Shown: piece after piece, positions 51,764 through 58,897 of the stretch
Numbering within the stretch: the first letter of the stretch is position 1
Layout of the letters: each line of letters begins with the position of its first letter
DNA from: Candidatus Thorarchaeota archaeon
GTDB lineage: Archaea; Asgardarchaeota; Thorarchaeia; Thorarchaeales; Thorarchaeaceae
NCBI GenBank assembly: GCA_003345545.1
Contig: PRDH01000078.1
Coordinates: 1 to 64,000 of the forward strand
Length of the DNA stretch: 64,000 bases
Direction: 5' to 3'
The notes under the pieces: model-generated
Database searches by the model: none
The model's input: only the letters and a program-made list of their open reading frames with translations
Told to the model about the DNA's origin: nothing
Position numbers and translations under genes: made by a program

Positions 51764-52223
51764 CCCCATTGACACTAATTCACAATGGATTTCTGTGAAT
51801 GGCGCCAATATTGTGAATCCATTATGGAAATCAGTGTTTTGCATGCTTTTCGTACTCAACTAAGCAGTAATAGCTCTTCTTATCCTTGTGAATAGACACA
51901 CCCCTCCGTTTCCTATGGAACCAAGTAATCGCACATATGAAATCCTTATGACTTCATTCACAAGCCATATAATTCTGTGAATGATGAAAAGGTTGGACAA
52001 TTTCCTTATTTTAGCCTATAAAGCGTTCATAACGCTTTATTACCACTTCAAAGACGAAGAAGGACGTGACCACACAAGAAACGAGATGGACGGGTCCTGA
52101 AAGTGAGCAGGCGCGGTATGTATCTCTTATCTCCATATATACAATTCACATACTCACACTTATTTGGACGCACACTCTAGTATTCTGTGAATGGATTGAT
52201 GAAGTAGATAGTATCTTCAAGCG
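51764..52223. promoter_or_regulatory. Repeat-rich regulatory region with eight ATTCACA/TGTGAAT half-sites
   Basis: Half-sites lie at 51778-51784, 51794-51800, 51812-51818, 51887-51893, 51956-51962, 51976-51982, 52144-52150 and 52186-52192, with another inside the next gene at 52268-52274. They mix both orientations, and two pairs are inverted with short spacers. A TATA-like CATATATAC at 52134-52142 sits just before one site. A perfect inverted repeat of ten bases (arms 52018-52027 and 52031-52040) overlaps a second TATA-like CTATAAAG. The region holds no other gene that I can support. Confidence 0.65.
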
Positions 52224-52862
52224 GTGATAGAATTGAGTGATGGAGACCGAACGAACTATGTCTATGAATTCACATATTATTCTGCCCCAGGTCTCCGTGA
52301 AATCTTCCAGTGCAAGTATGTTAATCCAAATGAGGCACTCAACAGATTCAGCAAGATCCTCTCGCTGACAGAAGCACCCTTTGATTTCAAGATAGTGGTA
52401 TCCGATGAAACTATGGGCGAGGAGTCGAGCTTTCAAGTCAAGGGCGGCAGTGTAGAAGAAATGTTTGCTAAGTTCAAAGTATTCTTAGAAACCAGCACTG
52501 GCTGCAGCTTTGAGGAGGTCATTGGGGAAGTGCCAGATGCGGGGTACGATGCAAGTACTTTTGACTCTATGAGCAGCTATGACAAGATGCAGCTCATCAT
52601 CTATGCCTCTTTCAAACATGGCAAGTTCTCATCGTTGGATGTTGCTGAAATCTATGAGGATTCATTCAGTGAGGATCTGCCCAAGAGTACCGCATCAACA
52701 TATCTTGCCCGAATGTGGAATAATGGTAAGGGTCACCTAGAACGATATGGGAACCGTTCTGGATATACATACAGGCTGAAGACGGAACTAAAAGAGGTTC
52801 AGAAGGAAACTGAGAGAGCAGAAGAGATTCTGACAGCCATCCAGATGCGAGTTCGGGACTAG
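52224..52862 (+). CDS. Unknown protein with C-terminal winged helix
   Basis: A 212-residue protein. The N-terminal half (to about 115) is mixed alpha/beta with YVYEFTYYSAPGLREIFQCKYV and no known motif. Residues 120-185 look like a winged helix: KMQLIIYASFKHGKFSSLDVAEIYEDSF, LPKSTASTYLARMWNNGKGHLERYG, then a wing YTYRLKTEL. A helix rich in Glu and Lys closes it. The start may be GTG 52224 or TTG 52233; GGTGA at 52223-52227 favours the TTG. The half-site array upstream, with one site inside the gene, suggests that it binds its own promoter. Confidence 0.6.
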   Translation: MIELSDGDRTNYVYEFTYYSAPGLREIFQCKYVNPNEALNRFSKILSLTEAPFDFKIVVSDETMGEESSFQVKGGSVEEMFAKFKVFLETSTGCSFEEVIGEVPDAGYDASTFDSMSSYDKMQLIIYASFKHGKFSSLDVAEIYEDSFSEDLPKSTASTYLARMWNNGKGHLERYGNRSGYTYRLKTELKEVQKETERAEEILTAIQMRVRD

Positions 52863-52900
52863 TGGTGTATCAGCTCTTCTGCAGTCTAAAGTCTAATGTA

Positions 52901-54217
52901 TTATAGATCAGATACGTGCTCTTCGAGGGAGATACCTAGGCCTGCAAGCTCTTGAAGAATGGGGTCGTAGAGAGAGGGAATGACTGGGCGATGAACTCCT
53001 GTGAGTTTGATTTTTCCTTCAAGTATCATTCTGCTGGCAATAGCAACTGGTAGTGCTACTGTTCTTGACATAGAACTGTCACCATTAGGAATTCCATAGT
53101 CAATGAGTGTTGATGTGATCTTCTGCTTCTTGTCTTTGTACTCAACCATGAACTCATGGTGCATCACTAGCATATCACGTTCTCCGGGCGCATATTGCAG
53201 CTTCTGTTCAAAGAGATGGCAGAGTGCATCAAGCCTCGTGGTGATACCTGAGGGTATGATGACTTCATCGAGCAGTCCGAGCCATTCAAGGCGCTTCAAG
53301 ATTGGATGATTCTCTGCAATCCCGCAGAACTTGGCGACTGCGGTTCTTATGTCACCTGTTCGTGCTGATGTGAGGTTTCTCATCATGGCTGCGTATGTCA
53401 TGTTGGTCAGAGACCTCTCTTCCACATCCAGTAGACCTAGGCTTGCTATCTTATCGAGTGTTTCACACCAACCTATGTTGCGAAGGGTGCCACGGAGCAT
53501 CGTTTCTGTTTCGGGTATGTTGTAAATCTCGATGTAGGACATACTATCGCGATTAGGATACGCCTCGAAAGTGCCTAATCCTGACATTTCCATCAGCTCA
53601 TAGTTATGGAACAAGTCTCCTCCGCGAATCAGGACCTCCTTGCCATCCCGTAGAAAGTGAGCGTCATTTCTTCCAGCAAGAAGAACTCCGCGAGGAGTCC
53701 ATGATACCTTGTAGCCATATGGATTGTTATTATCATCAGGAGCTGGAAGTCCGCCAGTGACTGATGTGAAGCTCTTGACCTTACCTCCCTTGCTGTGAAC
53801 TTGATCTATTATTCGCATGGCGCTCATATGGTCGATGCCAGGGTCAACACCACACTCATTGAGAAGCAGGACTCCAGCCTTTTTGGCATCTCCCTCTAGA
53901 GCCTTCATCTCCGCAGAGATGTAGGATGTTGTACAAAAGTGCTTCTTGTGTTTTATTGCGGCCTTTGCTGCTTTGACATGATGAACATATGGGAGTAATG
54001 AACAGACAAGATCCGTTTTGGCTGTCAGCTCATCAAGAAGAGCGTCATCTGTGACTATGTTGAAAACAATAACCTCTGCATTCTCGCAACCGTCTATCAG
54101 GTGTTCAGCTTTGCTCTTTGTTCTGCTGGCAACAAAGACATGAAAGCCATTGTCACTAAGATACTGGATGTAGGGGCGAGCAACAAGTCCGGCACCCAGA
54201 CAGAGCACTTTCTTCAT
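52901..54217 (-). CDS. Saccharopine dehydrogenase (Lys9-type)
   Basis: A 438-residue enzyme with an N-terminal Rossmann fold (VLCLGAGLVARPYIQYLSDNG) and the saccharopine-reductase C domain (NECGVDPGIDHMSAMRIID, TSVTGGLPAPDDNNNPYGYKVSW). It converts saccharopine to aminoadipate semialdehyde and glutamate, or the reverse. The gene follows the lysine-ketoglutarate reductase gene by 14 bases, with AGGAGG before its ATG. In animals and plants the two activities are fused in AASS, LKR first. Here the same order is kept as two genes. Confidence 0.88.
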   Translation of the reverse strand: MKKVLCLGAGLVARPYIQYLSDNGFHVFVASRTKSKAEHLIDGCENAEVIVFNIVTDDALLDELTAKTDLVCSLLPYVHHVKAAKAAIKHKKHFCTTSYISAEMKALEGDAKKAGVLLLNECGVDPGIDHMSAMRIIDQVHSKGGKVKSFTSVTGGLPAPDDNNNPYGYKVSWTPRGVLLAGRNDAHFLRDGKEVLIRGGDLFHNYELMEMSGLGTFEAYPNRDSMSYIEIYNIPETETMLRGTLRNIGWCETLDKIASLGLLDVEERSLTNMTYAAMMRNLTSARTGDIRTAVAKFCGIAENHPILKRLEWLGLLDEVIIPSGITTRLDALCHLFEQKLQYAPGERDMLVMHHEFMVEYKDKKQKITSTLIDYGIPNGDSSMSRTVALPVAIASRMILEGKIKLTGVHRPVIPSLYDPILQELAGLGISLEEHVSDL

Positions 54218-54231
54218 TTAGCGTTGTCCTC

Positions 54232-55533
54232 CTATAGGTATTCCTTAAGATATTCATAATTCTTCGTTAGTTTCCCTCGGTACGCGATGACTGCGTCCTT
54301 GATTTCTTTCGGCAGTTCAAGCTTCTCAAATGAGGATACGGTGAAATCAGCCATTGCAAATGCAGGAATGAATTGAGTCAGTGTTCCACTGAATGACATC
54401 GATGATTCTCGTGGAAGCTCACACGGCAAGTTATCGACTGCCATGACAACTGGACCATTCCCTTTCACACCAAGTTCTGCACGGTCCTCATTGATGATGT
54501 AGGTGAATGCTGGATCACCAGGTGTTGTGCTTCTTGTTGTGAACTCAATTGCACCATCAATATCACAGGAGATGTCACCAATGACACGCAACTTTCGATT
54601 AGGCTCGCTCCAGTGTTTGCGAATAAAGTCCTTCGTCACCAATCTCGGATATTTGTCAGTCCAATAGATACAATTCATTAATACAGAGAGATAGGGAACG
54701 TACTTGTGGAACACTCCAATGTAGTCGGCTTTTCCCGCGTTGTAGTAGTCTTGAAGATTGAACTTTATTGATGGACTCCTAGGCTCAACCATGTGTTCTT
54801 CCTTGAAGATGCATTTGTACAAGACATTCTCTTTTGGTTCGAGGGTTGAGAGCTTATTTGGTTGTGTTACTTCATGAGGCAGGGTATCGAAGATCTCTTG
54901 GGCTCCTCGAGAAACATTACCGTAACCGGCAAATCCAACAACGAACGGCGTGAGCTCCTTGGGAAGTCCTTGGTCATTGATTCGTTTACCCAAGAGCCTG
55001 AATTCTTCAGTAACCGCTGCTAGGCTCTTCAGTTTCAATGTTGATCTCATCCCAGCAAATGGATTAGGATTAACACCCTCTACTTTTAGTCGCTCTCCAA
55101 GAACATGGAAAGTATCTCCAATACCGGCCATCCCTGCCCAATTGCCAAAAAAGATGAGACGTTTTCCTTTCTGGTCCACAACGCGTTCGTAGTCAACAAG
55201 GGTTGCACCTGCTTGGAGTATGTTTCGAAGCATGGGCATGTTGTGCTCCTGCCCCTTGATTGTGTGGCTGAAGAAAACATAGACGACATCTTTCTCGAAG
55301 AAGCCAATTGGCATCTCCTTGATTCCGAAGACTACTTGCGCACCGCTACCTTTCAGAGGAGTGATGGTTGCGCCGACTTTCTTGTATTCATTTTCGGAGA
55401 AAGCGCGTTGTTTGTTAGGTTCTATAATGAAGTCGATTTTGTGTTGATCTCGTAAAGACTTGACATGATCAGGTATCAGTGGAACTCTGGATTCAAAAGC
55501 CTTCTCTTCTTTACGCAGACCAATGCGATTCAT
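54232..55533 (-). CDS. Lysine-ketoglutarate reductase (LKR half of AASS)
   Basis: A 433-residue protein of the alanine dehydrogenase/LKR superfamily. RKEEKAFESRVPLIPDHVKSL is the N-terminal lysine-pathway signature, KEMPIGFFEKDVVYVFFSHTIKGQEHNM follows, and FVVGFAGYGNVSRGAQEIFDTL is the NAD(P)-binding loop. It closely resembles the first half of eukaryotic AASS rather than fungal LYS1. The pair with the next gene suggests lysine degradation through saccharopine. AGAGGA precedes the ATG. A hairpin-forming repeat lies in the leader. Confidence 0.85.
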   Translation of the reverse strand: MNRIGLRKEEKAFESRVPLIPDHVKSLRDQHKIDFIIEPNKQRAFSENEYKKVGATITPLKGSGAQVVFGIKEMPIGFFEKDVVYVFFSHTIKGQEHNMPMLRNILQAGATLVDYERVVDQKGKRLIFFGNWAGMAGIGDTFHVLGERLKVEGVNPNPFAGMRSTLKLKSLAAVTEEFRLLGKRINDQGLPKELTPFVVGFAGYGNVSRGAQEIFDTLPHEVTQPNKLSTLEPKENVLYKCIFKEEHMVEPRSPSIKFNLQDYYNAGKADYIGVFHKYVPYLSVLMNCIYWTDKYPRLVTKDFIRKHWSEPNRKLRVIGDISCDIDGAIEFTTRSTTPGDPAFTYIINEDRAELGVKGNGPVVMAVDNLPCELPRESSMSFSGTLTQFIPAFAMADFTVSSFEKLELPKEIKDAVIAYRGKLTKNYEYLKEYL

Positions 55534-55558
55534 GCAGCATTCCTCTGAATCAAGCTAT

Positions 55559-55578
55559 GCCCGAAGCCTTGTTCGGGC
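55559..55578 (-). promoter_or_regulatory. Hairpin in the leader of the lysine operon
   Basis: GCCCGAA (55559-55565) and TTCGGGC (55572-55578) are perfect seven-base complements with a six-base loop, 26 bases before the LKR start. On the transcript this would form a stable stem between the promoter and the ribosome site. A regulatory role is possible but untested. Confidence 0.4.
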
Positions 55579-55631
55579 CGAAGAGCCAAGCTATTCACGC
55601 TTAACCTTTTCCCTCGATACTATGAACTACA

Positions 55632-55640
55632 TGTATTACA
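55632..55640. promoter_or_regulatory. TGTATTACA site
   Basis: One of three nine-base TGTATTACA/TGTAATACA sites in upstream regions (also 61870-61878 and 62998-63006). It lies between the divergent lysine operon and the small gene at 55688. Confidence 0.35.
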
Positions 55641-55654
55641 CAGGTTGAAAATCG

Positions 55655-55666
55655 GAACATGTGTTC
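55655..55666. promoter_or_regulatory. Operator variant GAACATGTGTTC
   Basis: Arms GAACA and TGTTC match the palindrome family seen upstream of the deacetylase gene and iorA. It lies 21 bases before the GTG at 55688. Confidence 0.5.
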
Positions 55667-55687
55667 TGTGATACTGGTCTGAGTGAA

Positions 55688-55975
55688 GTGGTTTCGTATC
55701 TCTATCTTTACGACTGTAGGCATGCGAGGCAGAGTAATGCGCGTCGAGTAGCATTTACGAAGGAGTTGTACGGATATACGTACACATGGCGAACTAAGTC
55801 TGAAATAAGAGAAAAACGCAAACAAGGTCTGTTGGACGAATGTTCAGGAGCTGAAGCAGTAGCAGACTCAGCGATCATTGTTCCTGATGAGCATCGAAGT
55901 ATATTTGACAGTCTGTTTTCAATGTACCAGGATATTCTCAAATTCAGAGTCTATCAGATTGTAAAGGAAGTGTGA
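55688..55975 (+). CDS. Small conserved-looking protein of unknown function
   Basis: A 95-residue protein if it begins at GTG 55688; an earlier GTG at 55661 lies inside a palindromic operator and is less likely. It has SYLYLYDCRHARQSNARRVAFTKELYGYTYTWR, then KQGLLDECSGAEAVADSAIIVPDEH and a final hydrophobic strand. The many Tyr and Arg residues and the LLDE...VADSAI segment suggest a globular nucleic-acid-related domain, but I cannot name a family. It stands alone between two divergent operons and is flanked by operator palindromes on both sides. Confidence 0.5.
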   Translation: MVSYLYLYDCRHARQSNARRVAFTKELYGYTYTWRTKSEIREKRKQGLLDECSGAEAVADSAIIVPDEHRSIFDSLFSMYQDILKFRVYQIVKEV

Positions 55976-56372
55976 AGCGGGTGGTAGCTCGAGTCTTGGA
56001 ACACGTGTTCGAGTGACTCTTACGTACATACACTTCTGCATGAGGTCAAAAGACTATTGGAGTAACACCCCTTCATTTCCACTGCAGGTGATAAAAATAG
56101 AGTGTTGATCAGCGACTAATGGTATGATGATAAAAATGGAGATAAGAACCAGCTCTCGAAACAGCTATTTATACTTACCGGTATCTAAATGTATAATAAC
56201 TTCTTTGACCATTTCGAGTGGAAATGGTAGGGTCATATAGGACCTGGAACACGTGTTCTATCTATCTTCCTACACAAACTTGGAACACATGTTCTGTGTA
56301 TTTTCCATTACCACAAGACTGATACATTACTCTTAGTCAAGCTGCAATCAGGCTCAATTTGGAGGATCTTTA
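55976..56372. promoter_or_regulatory. iorA leader region with three GAACACGTGTTC-type operators
   Basis: Palindromes lie at 55999-56010 (GAACACGTGTTC), 56247-56258 (the same) and 56283-56294 (GAACACATGTTC). A TATA-like CTATTTATAC sits at 56164-56173. Two operators fall downstream of it, where a bound repressor would block transcription. A direct repeat TGATAAAAAT lies near 56090 and 56128. No gene is visible in these 397 bases. Confidence 0.6.
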
Positions 56373-58265
56373 TTGTCCGAATTCCATGAACTACTTGAAA
56401 ACAAACCAGGGAAGAAAGTACTACTCCTAGCGAATGAGGCAATTGCACGAGGTGTCTTGGAAGCCGGAGTGCGCGTTGTTGCTCTCTATCCAGGAACACC
56501 CAGTAGCGAAATCGGCGACAATCTCACTCTCATGGCACCACATATTCCTAACTTCTATTTTGAATTCAGCACAAATGAGAAGGTCGCATTGGAAGTGGCT
56601 GGAGCCGCCGCAGTAGCTGGAGTCCGATCCATGATGGTGTGCAAGGGTCCTGGCTTGAATGTTGCTGCAGATCCCTTTTTGACGCTCGCATACGTCGGAG
56701 TTCGGGCTGGGATGGTCATAGTTGTTGCAGATGATCCCAGTATGTGGAGCTCACAAAACGAGAATGACAGTAGATACTATGCACTGATGGGGAATATGCC
56801 TATGATGGAACCCTCTGATCCCATCGAGGCAAAATCGATGCTTCTTGATGCATTCAAATTCTCAGAGATGTTTGAGCTCCCTGTACTCTTTAGAACAACC
56901 ACACGAGTGAACCATACGCGAGCACCTATTGAGTTCGAGGAGATACCTGTTCTGCCACACAAGGTGCAATTTCAAAAAGATCCGCTCCGATTTGTGCCAA
57001 TACCGTCTGTCGCAAGAACTCGTCATCCATGGCTTCTTAGTCAAATCGAAAAAGCTCGGGAATTCTCCGAAACCAGCACATTGAACTCTACGGAGGGACA
57101 GGGAGAACTGGGAATCATCACATCAGGTGTATCCTATAACTATGTCAAAGAGTCCCTTGCTCAGATGGGCATTCATGCGGAAGTCTTGAAACTTGGGATC
57201 ACTCATCCAATCCCAGAAAACAAGGTCACAGATTTTCTACGTCGCCATAGAAGAGTCATCACTGTCGAAGAGCTAGAACCATTCATCGAAACTCACGCTC
57301 GACGATTGGCTCAGCTCAACTCCATCAAAGTCGAGATTCTTGGCAAAGAACAAGGATACTTTTCGAAGGTAGGAGAATATAGTCCTCGTATCGTTATGGA
57401 GGCATTATGTAGACTCCAAAATTGTAATACACCTATTAACTGGCAAGACATTGACAAGAGATTTCATGGAATCTCCGACATTCCTCCGAGACCACCCCTT
57501 CTCTGTGCAGGCTGTCCTCATCGAGCCACCTACTACGCAATCCGAACAGCAACACGAGGAAAAGCTATCTATCCTTCAGATATCGGATGCTATACACTGA
57601 GCATTGCGCCGCCTCTGGAAACTGCAGACATCTTGTTCGATATGGGTTCATCGATAACTACAGCATGTGGACTCTCTGAGGTCACCGATCAGGATGTCGT
57701 TGCCACAATAGGTGACAGTACATTCTTCGCGTCAGGATTACCCGGGATAATCGATGCAGTATACAATCAACATCGAATGTGTCTGGTGGTACTAGACAAT
57801 CGAACGACTGCGATGACCGGTCAGCAGCCGCATCCAGGCACAGGAATTACAGGCATGCAGAAAGAGGTTCCAGCGATAGACATTGAAAAAGTCTGTAAAG
57901 GCCTTGGTGTCAACTACGTTAAGACGATTCATCCCTTCGAGTCGATAGCCGGTCTTGTTGGTAAAATAAGAGAGATGGTCAAATGGGCTAGGGACAATCA
58001 CAGCCCAGCAGTACTCATCTCAAGAGAACCATGTGCACTTTTGACAGCAGCCGATCGTCGCCGCCAAGGAATTCCATTACCCAAGTACTATGTTGAATCC
58101 GAAACCTGTACTGCGTGTAAACGTTGTCTCAATCGCTTATCCTGTCCAGCGATGTACGTGGATCCCGAAACAGAAAAAGCTGTCATTGATGACAATCTGT
58201 GTAATCTCTGCGGCACCTGTGTTGCAGTATGTCCCCAGGGTGCAATCAAGAGGGAGGAGAAATAG
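56373..58265 (+). CDS. iorA: Indolepyruvate ferredoxin oxidoreductase, alpha subunit
   Basis: A 630-residue enzyme subunit. The pyrimidine domain opens VVALYPGTPSSEIGDNLTLMAPHI. The TPP domain has the GDSTFFASGLPGIIDAVYNQH signature. The C terminus carries two [4Fe-4S] motifs: CTACKRCLNRLSC and CNLCGTCVAVCP. The enzyme converts indolepyruvate and other aryl pyruvates to acyl-CoA with reduced ferredoxin, in aromatic amino acid breakdown. The start is TTG 56373 with GGAGG eight bases before. iorB follows directly. Several palindromic operators lie upstream. Confidence 0.95.
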   Translation: MSEFHELLENKPGKKVLLLANEAIARGVLEAGVRVVALYPGTPSSEIGDNLTLMAPHIPNFYFEFSTNEKVALEVAGAAAVAGVRSMMVCKGPGLNVAADPFLTLAYVGVRAGMVIVVADDPSMWSSQNENDSRYYALMGNMPMMEPSDPIEAKSMLLDAFKFSEMFELPVLFRTTTRVNHTRAPIEFEEIPVLPHKVQFQKDPLRFVPIPSVARTRHPWLLSQIEKAREFSETSTLNSTEGQGELGIITSGVSYNYVKESLAQMGIHAEVLKLGITHPIPENKVTDFLRRHRRVITVEELEPFIETHARRLAQLNSIKVEILGKEQGYFSKVGEYSPRIVMEALCRLQNCNTPINWQDIDKRFHGISDIPPRPPLLCAGCPHRATYYAIRTATRGKAIYPSDIGCYTLSIAPPLETADILFDMGSSITTACGLSEVTDQDVVATIGDSTFFASGLPGIIDAVYNQHRMCLVVLDNRTTAMTGQQPHPGTGITGMQKEVPAIDIEKVCKGLGVNYVKTIHPFESIAGLVGKIREMVKWARDNHSPAVLISREPCALLTAADRRRQGIPLPKYYVESETCTACKRCLNRLSCPAMYVDPETEKAVIDDNLCNLCGTCVAVCPQGAIKREEK

Positions 58266-58880
58266 ATGAATGCCAATAATCATAACACGATAAACATCGC
58301 AATCACTGGCGTAGGAGGCCAAGGTGTTCTAACCCTTGCAGAGATACTCGCAAAGGCCGCGCTAGCTGAGCAGCTCAATGTGAGAGTCGGAGAAATCCAT
58401 GGGATGGCTCAACGCGGTGGTCATGTTGTTTGCACAGTGAGGATAGGTACAGATGCTATGGGTCCAATCATTGACTCAGGCACTGCAGACCTACTTGTAG
58501 GTTTTGAACCAGTAGAAACCTTGAGAGAGATTCATCTGATAAAGAAGAACGGGTGTGTGCTGATGAGCTCACATGTTCAATACCCCGTTGCTGTTTCTAT
58601 GGGAACAACAGAGTATCCCACACACGAATCGATCCTCCAATCAATCAGGGGATTTACAAAGCGCATCATTGATTTTGATGCAATGGATCTTGCTCAGAAT
58701 TCTGGAAGCTCCTATGCTCTCAACATGGTGATGTTTGGAGCAATCATCGGCACCGGTATTGTTCCCATCAGCAAGGAATCTGCCTTGCGTGCTATCCGAG
58801 AATCATTTCCTAAGAAATTTGAGAAAATCAACATACAAGCCGCTGAGGCTGGTTTCGATAGAGTCAAATCATGCGTGTGA
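58266..58880 (+). CDS. iorB: Indolepyruvate ferredoxin oxidoreductase, beta subunit
   Basis: A 204-residue gamma/beta-type subunit: NIAITGVGGQGVLTLAEILAKAAL, then VRVGEIHGMAQRGGHVVCTVRIG, the usual POR gamma-domain pattern that binds CoA. It completes the IorAB heterodimer. The ATG follows the iorA stop with GGGAGGAG inside the iorA tail, so the two are co-translated. It converges on hypF with 17 bases between the stops. Confidence 0.95.
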   Translation: MNANNHNTINIAITGVGGQGVLTLAEILAKAALAEQLNVRVGEIHGMAQRGGHVVCTVRIGTDAMGPIIDSGTADLLVGFEPVETLREIHLIKKNGCVLMSSHVQYPVAVSMGTTEYPTHESILQSIRGFTKRIIDFDAMDLAQNSGSSYALNMVMFGAIIGTGIVPISKESALRAIRESFPKKFEKINIQAAEAGFDRVKSCV

Positions 58881-58897
58881 TACTCGTATTACTAGTA

